A stretch of 64,000 nucleotides of DNA. Origin: Sediminibacterium sp. UBA657 (GTDB lineage: Bacteria; Bacteroidota; Bacteroidia; Chitinophagales; Chitinophagaceae). Each line of letters opens with the position of its first letter. Position 1 is the first letter of the stretch. The stretch spans positions 94,430-158,429 of the forward strand of contig DBOB01000004.1 of assembly GCA_002299885.1 (NCBI GenBank), in the 5' to 3' direction. This document shows positions 34,355 through 42,494 of the stretch, in pieces. The notes under the pieces were generated by a model. The model did no database searches. It saw only the letters and a list, made by a program, of their open reading frames with translations, and was not told the DNA's origin. A program made the translations under genes and the position numbers.

Positions 34355-35291
34355 ATACTTTATTTATCATTTCTTGGTATTCAGATGCCATGTCACTTTG
34401 AAAAGTAATTCCACCGCCGCTATGGTAAACATTGTCTGCAGCTAAATAACGAATTAATACACAACTATCTAAATTAACTCCGTCAAAATAGCCGGCAATG
34501 CCTGTATAATAACCTCTGTCAGTTCCTTCAATTGAAGCAATCAATTGGGCTGTTTTCTTTTTGGGTGCACCCGATACAGATCCTGCTGGTAATAAATCAT
34601 ATAGTATGCTACCAATCCTAGATGCATAATCTTTTGGCAACACCCCTTCAATGGAAGAGCTTACTTGACCAATCAATCCGTTTTGAGTTGGTATTTCTTC
34701 ATAATACCTAAAATTTGTCACCCTCACTTTGGAAGCTACCCTACTTAAATCATTTCTTAATAAATCTACAATGGTAGCATGTTCTGCATATTCTTTAGGA
34801 TCATTAAGTAGCAATTCTTTTGCGTTCGGTAAACTTGCATCAATGGTTCCTTTCATGGGGAATGTGGCTATCTTCCCCTCTTCTATTTGTACAAAGGTTT
34901 CAGGTGAAAAGGCAATGAACTGCTCTTTTAGCCAAATCACATACTTAGATTTTGCGTGATCAAAGCAACTTTGAAAATCTAGCTTATTTTGGACCGGCGT
35001 TGGGATGGTTAAATTCATCAAAAAGCTATCCCCTTTTTGTAATGCATCCATTACTTGATTATACTTATGCTGATAATCGGAGATTGTGATAGGTTGCTTT
35101 ATAAGTTCGTCTATTGTTGTAGCACACTTAAGCTCCTTCTTTACCGAACTCGCTTTCGTGAATTTAAACTGAAAAGAATCGGGGCAATCATCAACAAGCC
35201 AAGCCAGCGGTTTTTTTTGTTCAAAATCAATGAGAAAAACAAAGGGCTTTTTATCATGCCCCCATTGATTTAATTGTTCAACAAAGTCCAT
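34338..35291 (-). CDS. pabB: Aminodeoxychorismate synthase component I
   Basis: A 317-residue chorismate-binding enzyme with the catalytic core only, lacking the N-terminal domain of longer homologues. Key segments are FPMKGTIDASLP (the Lys in PxKGT is the nucleophile typical of PabB rather than TrpE), EHATIVDLLRNDLSRVA, and LLPAGSVSGAPKKKT. It aminates chorismate together with a glutaminase, which is not in this window. The next gene, pabC, overlaps it, completing the branch to p-aminobenzoate. Confidence 0.92.
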   Translation of the reverse strand: MDFVEQLNQWGHDKKPFVFLIDFEQKKPLAWLVDDCPDSFQFKFTKASSVKKELKCATTIDELIKQPITISDYQHKYNQVMDALQKGDSFLMNLTIPTPVQNKLDFQSCFDHAKSKYVIWLKEQFIAFSPETFVQIEEGKIATFPMKGTIDASLPNAKELLLNDPKEYAEHATIVDLLRNDLSRVASKVRVTNFRYYEEIPTQNGLIGQVSSSIEGVLPKDYASRIGSILYDLLPAGSVSGAPKKKTAQLIASIEGTDRGYYTGIAGYFDGVNLDSCVLIRYLAADNVYHSGGGITFQSDMASEYQEMINKVYVPVF

Positions 35292-35987
35292 TTATAAGGT
35301 ATTATAGTATTGTACTAATGCTTTTAAATGTGCTTCGTTCTTTAAATTTAATTTTTGATCATCCATGTATTTTGCAATGGCCTCTTTTTTATCTTGAAAC
35401 AAAACTAGCAAACTAGATTTATCTTTTTTAATTCTTGTCATCGTGCCATCCTTTAATAAGTACATATTTTCATAGGTAGCAAATTCTTTATAGCGTTCAC
35501 CTGACATATCGTTATTACGTTCCTGAATTACTTTATAAACAGATTTAAGCAAGCTAGCTTTACCGTTTAATAAGATTTGATAAAATGAGATTCTATTTTG
35601 ATTGTCTATTGGCGGGAATCCACATTGAAATATTTTTGACTGACTAGCATTATTGTCTTCATAAGTAATTTCCGAAGCCATTCCCTTTCCAAGAAAACCC
35701 TCTTGACCATTGGATGCAATAAAATTAACTTCATGTTCTAACAGATTAATTCTTGCTTTTACATCATTATACACCCTGCCATCTTTTAAAGTAATTCTAG
35801 CTAATTGATATTCTGTTTGATCATACACAGATCCGTTAATCCCATCGTAAATATTAACAAAAGCTTGCCCATTCACATCACTTAAGAAAATTTGTTGTCC
35901 CCATTTGCTAGTCGTTGAAATTGAATTTCTTTGAGCAAAGCTAAAAGTGGCAAGAAAAAAAGAGAAACAGGTAAATAAGATTTTCAT
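35292..35987 (-). CDS. Secreted protein of unknown function, paralogue of the gene at 41267
   Basis: About 231 residues starting at the ATG at 35987, where a signal peptide begins (MKILFTCFSFFLATFSFAQ). The longer frame would add 16 unlikely residues. I do not recognise a domain. It shares a layout with the protein at 41267-41974: ITLKDGRVYNDVKARINLLEHEV matches IVLATGQRYENVFIKINLLTNEV, and FYQILLNGKASLLKSVYKV matches IYQVLAKGKVSLLKYFFIQ. The two genes flank the second SusCD pair on opposite strands. A 16-mer just upstream is identical to one upstream of the gene at 46050. Periplasmic or surface location is inferred from the signal peptide. Confidence 0.75.
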   Translation of the reverse strand: MKILFTCFSFFLATFSFAQRNSISTTSKWGQQIFLSDVNGQAFVNIYDGINGSVYDQTEYQLARITLKDGRVYNDVKARINLLEHEVNFIASNGQEGFLGKGMASEITYEDNNASQSKIFQCGFPPIDNQNRISFYQILLNGKASLLKSVYKVIQERNNDMSGERYKEFATYENMYLLKDGTMTRIKKDKSSLLVLFQDKKEAIAKYMDDQKLNLKNEAHLKALVQYYNTL

Positions 35988-35998
35988 AAGATTGCTAT

Positions 35999-36014
35999 TA
36001 TACCTTAAAGTTAC
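35999..36014 (-). promoter_or_regulatory. Shared 16-mer promoter-like element, copy 1
   Basis: Minus strand GTAACTTTAAGGTATA, 11 bp upstream of the ATG at 35987. It contains TAACTTTA, one mismatch from TAnnTTTG. The same 16 bases occur at 46516-46531 before another secreted-protein gene. Confidence 0.45.
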
Positions 36015-36030
36015 TATAGGTACATAAAAA

Positions 36031-36054
36031 AACAAGACCCCGAGGGGTCTTGTT
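36031..36054 (-). terminator. Terminator after the second SusCD operon
   Basis: An 11-bp inverted repeat, AACAAGACCCC / GGGGTCTTGTT, with a 2-nt centre, followed on the minus strand by TTTTT. It lies 24 bp past the susD stop codon and before the next minus-strand gene. Confidence 0.85.
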
Positions 36055-36077
36055 TCAAAATATTACCTAAAATATAA

Positions 36078-37727
36078 TTATTGCTTAGGATTTCTAGTTG
36101 GAGCAGATCCTGCTGCAGCTGGATTGTATGCCAACTCATTGTCTGGTACATCCCAATAGTCTAAGAAACCATATACGATTGTAGCATTTGTACTAACCGC
36201 ACCAGTCACTGATACTACTGTAGTTCCAGTACGAGACTTGTCTGGAGCAATGATATCCCAACGACGCGCATCATAGAAAGATAAGCCTTTGAATGCTAAC
36301 GCAATTCTACGCTCTCTTCTTAACTGCTCATAAGCAGCTGCTTGAGTTAAACCAGTACCTAATGGTGCTAATCCAGCACCTTGGTATGTTCTAACAGCAT
36401 CTATAGATTCAGCACCTTTGTCAATTTGTCCAGTCATAATCAAAGCTTCCGCCTTCATTAATTCGTTTTCTTCGTAAGTACCTGCTAAAGTAATTTCATT
36501 TGCACCAATTACGTTATTTGCCCAAGTAATAACACCTGCAGCACCGTTACCGCCATATTTCAAGCTATAACGTGTATTGAAAGAGTTACCACGATCAGAG
36601 TTGAATAAACCTACTGAAGCCAAAGTGATTACGTTATTATCTCTACGCTTATCACCTGCAACGAATTCCTGAACCCAACGCTCACTTAACTTGTAAGTAT
36701 TTGTTGAACCAGTAGTAGCTGCTTGACCAATTTTATCAGCGATACTGATACCAGTACCTAAGAAATCACCATTCGCATCTGAACGTCCAGTAAAGATTAA
36801 ATCAGTCGCTCTTACACCGTCATTTGCTAAAGTCAAAATTGCACTCCATTGAGAAGCAGACATACTTGATCTCATTGTGTTCACAAGAATGTTACGCGCT
36901 TTGATAGTATTGATATTACGTCTCCACATATCGATGGTCAAAATACCACCTTTACCTTTTTGTAAAAAAGCAGGAATTAATCTTCCTAAAGTAGCTGAAT
37001 AATCAGTTGCAGAAGTTGCAGCAGATAAAGCAGTTACTGCTTTATCAAAATTTGAATTTGCTTCTGTGATGATCGCTTCCTTAGTTACATAGTTACCATT
37101 TGTTTTTGCTTCAGATGTTGCAGCATTTTGGATTAAACCAGCATAATAAGTAGAACCGATTCTGCTATATGCATAACCTTTCCACCAATAAGCCCAAGCT
37201 TGGAAAGTTGCTTTTTTAGTAGCAGCACCTGTACCAGTGAATGTAGTTTTATCTACAGTCGCAAGGATTTCATTTGCAGCTGCAATCATGTTGTACATGT
37301 ATGCCCACTCATAAAAAGTAGTATTACTTCCACTTTGAGCATTGTTATTAGCTGCTCTAAGCAATGCATACTGTGTATTTGGCTGACTAGGATTCACAAC
37401 AACTGTTCCGTTGTCTAAAGTCACTCTATTAGGACAACCAATTTGGTTCATGAACGCGTTCGCTGCTTCCGCACCAATTACGTCACCCATTAATTCGTGG
37501 AATCCCATAGCGCCTGGCCAGAAACGACCATAAACACCATCTGAATACTTTAAGTTATGGAAACCATTCAAGTAGATAGTTCCCTGAGCAAATGGATATA
37601 ATCCATTCTCATTTTGAGCACTCGCCGGAGTTGGCGAGTTTACGTTGGTAATATCAAGATCTTTCTTACAAGCTGTAAAGCTTAAAGTAATCCCTAATAA
37701 TCCAACCAAAATTTTATTATTCTTCAT
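36078..37727 (-). CDS. SusD/RagB-type outer-membrane lipoprotein (second pair)
   Basis: A 549-residue SusD homologue. A lipoprotein signal ends in SFTAC, so the mature protein starts at Cys20. The N-terminal helix region follows with ITNVNSPTPASAQNENGLYP. The helical TPR-like core contains EWAYMYNMIAAANEIL and the C-terminal part LRRERRIALAFKGLSFYDARRWD. It binds ligand at the surface for the SusC protein encoded 25 bp upstream. No hydrolase or regulator accompanies this pair, so the nutrient cannot be predicted. Confidence 0.93.
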   Translation of the reverse strand: MKNNKILVGLLGITLSFTACKKDLDITNVNSPTPASAQNENGLYPFAQGTIYLNGFHNLKYSDGVYGRFWPGAMGFHELMGDVIGAEAANAFMNQIGCPNRVTLDNGTVVVNPSQPNTQYALLRAANNNAQSGSNTTFYEWAYMYNMIAAANEILATVDKTTFTGTGAATKKATFQAWAYWWKGYAYSRIGSTYYAGLIQNAATSEAKTNGNYVTKEAIITEANSNFDKAVTALSAATSATDYSATLGRLIPAFLQKGKGGILTIDMWRRNINTIKARNILVNTMRSSMSASQWSAILTLANDGVRATDLIFTGRSDANGDFLGTGISIADKIGQAATTGSTNTYKLSERWVQEFVAGDKRRDNNVITLASVGLFNSDRGNSFNTRYSLKYGGNGAAGVITWANNVIGANEITLAGTYEENELMKAEALIMTGQIDKGAESIDAVRTYQGAGLAPLGTGLTQAAAYEQLRRERRIALAFKGLSFYDARRWDIIAPDKSRTGTTVVSVTGAVSTNATIVYGFLDYWDVPDNELAYNPAAAGSAPTRNPKQ

Positions 37728-37752
37728 TACTATAAATTTAAAAAATTAAGGT

Positions 37753-40700
37753 TTAAAATCCTAAGTTCAAGCCTATTGTGTAAGCTTTCGTGTTAGGAAT
37801 AGTATTGTGATCTAAACCACGATCAAACGCTGAGTTAGTAGCATAGTTAACTTCCGGATCCATACCAGTGTATGGAGTGAAGGTTAACAAGTTACGACCA
37901 GAAACAACCAATTGTAAGCGATTTGTAAATTTGATTTTTGTCAATTTTGCAATATCAACTCCAAAAGAAAGGTTTCTTAAACGCCAGAAAGAAGCATCTT
38001 CATAGAAGTAGTTCTTTGTTCCGTTCGCTGCACCACCTGCATAAATACTTCTGTAGAACGCAGTGTAAGCTTGTGTTTCACCATTAATAGTAATAGGCTG
38101 ATCGTAATCAGAGTGAATACCATCACGGTACATCCACTGCTTAGTTTGGTTGTAAAGGTTATTACCATAAACCCAATCCCATTGCATATTGAATGTGAAG
38201 ATACCTTTGTACTGTAAGTTGTTGATGAAGCTCATGTTGAACTTAGGGTTAGGATCACCTAGGCTAGATTGACCAGGTAATGCCACCGCTTGTTTAGTTG
38301 TTTTATTAACAACCCATCCATTACTAGCCACTTCGAAATTACCTCTTGATGCTTCAGGAATATGTGGTAAACCAGTAAGCGGATTTAATTCCGTTAATGA
38401 TCTCATCATTTTGAAACCAAAGAACTGACCAATTTTATATCCTTGTTGTAATGTGATACCCACACTACCTGCAGAAGATATTAAAATAACTGGAGGTCCT
38501 TTTACATAAGAAATCTCAGAAGCTTGATTCGCATAGTTGGTGATGAAATCCCAATTCCAATCTTTTCCTGAATAAACATTTAAGTTTAAAGAAGCTTGTA
38601 AACCACTTGATTTCAATCCAAATGCGTTATCTAATTTTCCACCCACACCTGTAGAAGGTGCAGCGTCTACACTATAGATAGCGTTATCTGTATTTCTGCT
38701 CCAATAAGTAGCAGAAATATTTGCAGTTTTAAACCACTCACCTTTACCAAGTGTAAAAGTTAAATCGGTACCAATTTCAGTCTCTTTAGATAACTCCACC
38801 GATAAGTTTGGATTTGGGTTGGTAGTAGGGAAAGTAAATACACTAGCACCACCTAAATTCTGAGCACCTAAAATTGTGAAACGTTGGAAGGCACCTGGTT
38901 GGATACCTGCCTCACCATAACCAGCTCTAAACTTCACTTCAGATAAAATGTTGGAGATTTTTAAATCCTGCCAGAATTTTAAGTTAGATAAAGTAAAGAA
39001 GAAGTCTCCTCTAGGGAAGGTTTGTGCAGTCGCACCAGAACCGAATGCAGATGAGAAGTCACTTCTAACACCTACAGAGAAACCTGTAAAGTTAGAGAAC
39101 TCAAATCTTTGGTTAGCTAAGAAACCATATGTTACAAATGGCTCTATATAGTCTCTTACAATTCTGTAGTTAGCAGCTTGAGCCATATTCCATGGTGCAT
39201 AACCTGGACCATCAAAAGCAGCAGCTCTGAAAGATCTGAATTGATTACGACGGTAATCAAATGCAGCTGTTGTGAAAGTCTTTAATGGGATATTGATATT
39301 GAAATCCTTTTCAAAATCGGTACGGAAGTTCACAGTACCAATAAAGTTTTGGAAAGTAGTTCTATCAACGTAGTTATCAATCTCACCAGTTGTGAATGCA
39401 GTAGGAGCAGGAGACCAGTTATAAGTATAACGGTTTTGTAATACTCTGTTCTTATTATTCCACTGCTCATCATAAGTATAAGTTGTGTTGTTGTTATTAT
39501 AGTTCAATGCATATTTCGCATCAAATTCTAAGAACTTAGGCAACTTATAGTTTAAGTTAAAGTTTTGGATTACATCCACAGTTGCAATATTAGTACGAGA
39601 CTCATCATTTGAAGCAAAAGGGTTAGAGTGGTTCACACCAGCTGCTGCTCCAAAAAATGTTGCGTATTTGCCATCTGAATTCTTAACATCAAAAGGAGCA
39701 AAAGGACGCGCATTGTTAATTGCAAATACAAAACTACGACCATCTTGATCATTCATTGTATTCTTAGTGTAGATCAATTGTGTTGTTGAAGTAAACTTTA
39801 ATCCTTTCGCAACTTCAAATCCTATTTTAGAAGTTAAGTTAGAACGAGAGAATGCGCCATTGTTGATGAAGTTTGAATTCTGTTGGTTGTTAGATGCAGA
39901 GAATAAGAAATCAACTTTATCTTTTGCACCAGACACAGTTACTGAATTATTCAAAGCATACCCTTGTTGTAAGAACATCTTGTAATGGTCGATGTACTGT
40001 AAGTTCTTATTGTATGGTTTGTTTTGGAAACTAGCAACGTTTAATGCATCGTAAACAACGTCACCATTGTAAACTAATGTAGAAGGATCTAAAGACATGA
40101 TTGCTCCAGAACCAGTTAATACGTTATTGTTTGCATCAGTTTTGAATGCGTGGTTTTTAGCTTTAGATAAACCACCAATGTTTAATAATTCATTGGTTGT
40201 AGCGCTTGAGCTAAATTCAATATTTAACTTACCAGCTTTACCTTTTTTAGTAAACAATTGGATAACACCATTCGCACCTTGCGCACCATATAAAGATGCA
40301 GCAGCAGCACCTTGTACTACCTCTACTCTTTCGATGATGTTTACGTCAATAGAGTTTAAACTTGTACCACGTGCTTCAATACCATCGATCAAGATCATTG
40401 GAGATGTTCCACCTTGTACAGAGTTAATACCTCTTAATAAGATTTGTAAAGGACGACCAGGGCTACCGTTGGTACTGCTAATTTGAGCACCAGCAATTTG
40501 ACCAACTAATTGTTGACCAACATCACCTGTAGGAACTTTAACTTGGCTAGAAAGGTTTACAGATTCAACTGCAACCCCTAACTTTTTCTTACTTGTTGCA
40601 GCACCAACACCCGTAACAACTACCTCGCTCAAAGCCTTCACATCAGAAGTCAATACGATTGTTAAGTTAGTGTTGCTAGCAGATACTTGCTTGCTTTCAA

Positions 40701-40929
40701 AGCCTAAAGCAGAAACTACTAAAGTAGCGCCTTTTTTTACTGAAATAGTAAATGTACCATCATTACCGGCACTCACACCCTTAGTAGTGCTTTTCTCAAG
40801 CACACTTGCTCCGGCAACAGGATCATTCTTTTCATCAATAACCTTACCGGTTATAGTAACTGTTTGTGCGAAACCGACCATGATGGTCATTAAAAAAGCA
40901 CAAACACTTACAATGATTTTTTTAGTCAT
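37753..40929 (-). CDS. SusC/RagA-type TonB-linked outer-membrane transporter (second pair)
   Basis: A 1058-residue SusC homologue with a signal peptide, a carboxypeptidase-regulatory-like domain (ITGKVIDEKNDPVAGASVLEK), the ALSEVVVTGVGAATSKKKLGVA linker, and a plug with ILLRGINSVQGGTSPMILIDG and IERVEVVQGAAAASLYGAQG. The barrel ends in AYTIGLNLGF. It is the first gene of a two-gene operon with SusD and has a 337-bp upstream region. It differs clearly from the phosphonate-linked SusC at 16406, so it probably takes a different ligand. Confidence 0.95.
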   Translation of the reverse strand: MTKKIIVSVCAFLMTIMVGFAQTVTITGKVIDEKNDPVAGASVLEKSTTKGVSAGNDGTFTISVKKGATLVVSALGFESKQVSASNTNLTIVLTSDVKALSEVVVTGVGAATSKKKLGVAVESVNLSSQVKVPTGDVGQQLVGQIAGAQISSTNGSPGRPLQILLRGINSVQGGTSPMILIDGIEARGTSLNSIDVNIIERVEVVQGAAAASLYGAQGANGVIQLFTKKGKAGKLNIEFSSSATTNELLNIGGLSKAKNHAFKTDANNNVLTGSGAIMSLDPSTLVYNGDVVYDALNVASFQNKPYNKNLQYIDHYKMFLQQGYALNNSVTVSGAKDKVDFLFSASNNQQNSNFINNGAFSRSNLTSKIGFEVAKGLKFTSTTQLIYTKNTMNDQDGRSFVFAINNARPFAPFDVKNSDGKYATFFGAAAGVNHSNPFASNDESRTNIATVDVIQNFNLNYKLPKFLEFDAKYALNYNNNNTTYTYDEQWNNKNRVLQNRYTYNWSPAPTAFTTGEIDNYVDRTTFQNFIGTVNFRTDFEKDFNINIPLKTFTTAAFDYRRNQFRSFRAAAFDGPGYAPWNMAQAANYRIVRDYIEPFVTYGFLANQRFEFSNFTGFSVGVRSDFSSAFGSGATAQTFPRGDFFFTLSNLKFWQDLKISNILSEVKFRAGYGEAGIQPGAFQRFTILGAQNLGGASVFTFPTTNPNPNLSVELSKETEIGTDLTFTLGKGEWFKTANISATYWSRNTDNAIYSVDAAPSTGVGGKLDNAFGLKSSGLQASLNLNVYSGKDWNWDFITNYANQASEISYVKGPPVILISSAGSVGITLQQGYKIGQFFGFKMMRSLTELNPLTGLPHIPEASRGNFEVASNGWVVNKTTKQAVALPGQSSLGDPNPKFNMSFINNLQYKGIFTFNMQWDWVYGNNLYNQTKQWMYRDGIHSDYDQPITINGETQAYTAFYRSIYAGGAANGTKNYFYEDASFWRLRNLSFGVDIAKLTKIKFTNRLQLVVSGRNLLTFTPYTGMDPEVNYATNSAFDRGLDHNTIPNTKAYTIGLNLGF

Positions 40930-41266
40930 GTTGTTTTGTTTTGTAATTAAAATTTTTCTGTAAGGGAAGGATGTTCAAAAACTTATTGTGATAAGCGGTA
41001 AAAATCATTCCTTTAGCAGACGAATATAATGAAGAATTAACAATTTCGTAACTAAAAACTAACAAAAAAAAATAAATGAGGCGTAACAAATGTTAGTTTA
41101 TAAGCCATTTATATAGTCACTATTAAAACTTTTATAGCCTCGTTTTTTATATTAAAATTCTCAATTAAGGGTAAATCAATTGATTTTGAATGATTTATGT
41201 CATAATTGGTAAAAAAAGCAACCTTTCTTGAATTAATCTTACTTTTAAACTACAAATCTCCCTAAA
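40930..41266. other. Intergenic region between divergent susC and a secreted-protein gene
   Basis: A 337-bp AT-rich stretch without a credible reading frame, RNA gene or hairpin terminator. It must hold the promoters of both neighbours. On the minus strand TAAGTTTT, about 50 bp before the susC ATG, is one mismatch from the -7 consensus. Nothing else stands out. Confidence 0.5.
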
Positions 41267-41974
41267 ATGAAACATTTACTAAAGGCCTTGTTTTTTTGTA
41301 GCTTCCTAATTATCAGTCATTTAAGTCAAGCTCAAACTTTAAATAATTTTAGTTTGAAAGATATAGGTCAGTCTGTTATCCTTACAATGGATGGCAATGG
41401 TAAAATGGTGAATCTTGGAGCAGATATGGAAAATTATGGATCACCCTATTTTGATCCTGAATTTTTACCAGCGAATATTGTTTTGGCAACAGGTCAACGT
41501 TATGAAAATGTATTTATAAAAATTAATTTATTAACGAATGAGGTGATATATAAAACACCCGAGGGAAAAGAACTAGCTGTATTGCCAGCCATCAAACAAG
41601 TTGAGTTGAAAAAAAATGGCGAATTACTTTTTTTTGAATATGGATTTCCTGTTTATGAAAAACAAAATCATAAAACAATTTATCAAGTACTTGCAAAAGG
41701 AAAAGTTAGTTTGCTAAAATATTTTTTTATTCAAGTGACTGAAGCAAAACCATATAGTAGTGCTACAATGTTAAGAACCATTGAGCAGTTTCCTAGATTA
41801 TTCTTGTATGATCAATCAATGAGTTTAAAAAAAGCACCAAAGTCAAATGAGGATTTATTAAATCTCTATGAAGCAGATGCAAAAAAGATTTTTAGTATTC
41901 TTCAAAAAAATAATTTGAAAATTAAGAAGGAAGAAGACTTTATCAAATGTATTTCTAAATTGAATGAAAACTAG
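41267..41974 (+). CDS. Secreted protein of unknown function, paralogue of the gene at 35292
   Basis: A 235-residue protein with a signal peptide (LLKALFFCSFLIISHLSQAQ). No known domain is recognised. It is alignable over its length with the protein at 35292, including the closing helical segment (LLNLYEADAKKIFSILQKNNLKI against LVLFQDKKEAIAKYMDDQKL). The two copies flank the second SusCD pair and face away from it. The pattern of a short beta-rich body with a helical tail is my impression only. It could act with the SusCD system or be an unrelated envelope protein. Confidence 0.72.
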   Translation: MKHLLKALFFCSFLIISHLSQAQTLNNFSLKDIGQSVILTMDGNGKMVNLGADMENYGSPYFDPEFLPANIVLATGQRYENVFIKINLLTNEVIYKTPEGKELAVLPAIKQVELKKNGELLFFEYGFPVYEKQNHKTIYQVLAKGKVSLLKYFFIQVTEAKPYSSATMLRTIEQFPRLFLYDQSMSLKKAPKSNEDLLNLYEADAKKIFSILQKNNLKIKKEEDFIKCISKLNEN

Positions 41975-41980
41975 ATCAGC

Positions 41981-42436
41981 CTATTTTAAAATATCTCTAA
42001 TGATTTTTAAATGGTGTTCGGTATGAATCCCTAGAAATTTGATTGTTTGTTTTTTATTGAGCTGTCCAAAAAATGGATGCATAAAATATTGGTTAGCCTC
42101 GCAATCTTTTAAATAAGTAATGGCCTGATAAGTATTTTTTAAGCTCTCTTGTAAAGTCTCTAATGTAATTTCATCAGTTGGAATCACCACTTTAGGTGCT
42201 TTAGCTTTTCCTCTTGGAATGGTCTTTGATAAAAAAACAAAGAAACGAGACATATTAAACTTAGACTTGTACAGCTTAGGTTCTGACTGTGCCACAGTCG
42301 ATGTGATTTGTTTTATCACCAATAAGCAATGTTCTATATGCCAACCAACAGATGCTTCAGAGATTGCTGTTTTGGATTGATTGTACTTAGGAATATAGGT
42401 AGCCAATTCAGGCACAATAGCATCTAGATTTTTCAT
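41981..42436 (-). CDS. DinB-like / DUF1569 family protein
   Basis: A 151-residue helical protein with three histidine sites typical of DinB-fold metal-binding proteins: SVGWHIEHCLLV near residue 32, MHPFFGQLNKKQ near residue 120, and LGIHTEHHLKII near the C-terminus. Members of this superfamily are often metal-dependent thiol transferases of unknown substrate. It ends 6 bp past the convergent secreted-protein gene and lies downstream of a TonB receptor on the same strand. The function is otherwise unknown. Confidence 0.75.
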   Translation of the reverse strand: MKNLDAIVPELATYIPKYNQSKTAISEASVGWHIEHCLLVIKQITSTVAQSEPKLYKSKFNMSRFFVFLSKTIPRGKAKAPKVVIPTDEITLETLQESLKNTYQAITYLKDCEANQYFMHPFFGQLNKKQTIKFLGIHTEHHLKIIRDILK

Positions 42437-42494
42437 GGTAGATTAGGTAAAATGAAATACAAATTTTAAACTCGAATATACTTCGTTTAATTCA

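Noticed and set aside
40097..40486. A 129-codon open frame on the plus strand opposite susC
   Set aside because: It is antisense to a well-supported SusC plug domain and its product resembles no family. It is a by-product of the codon use of the real gene.
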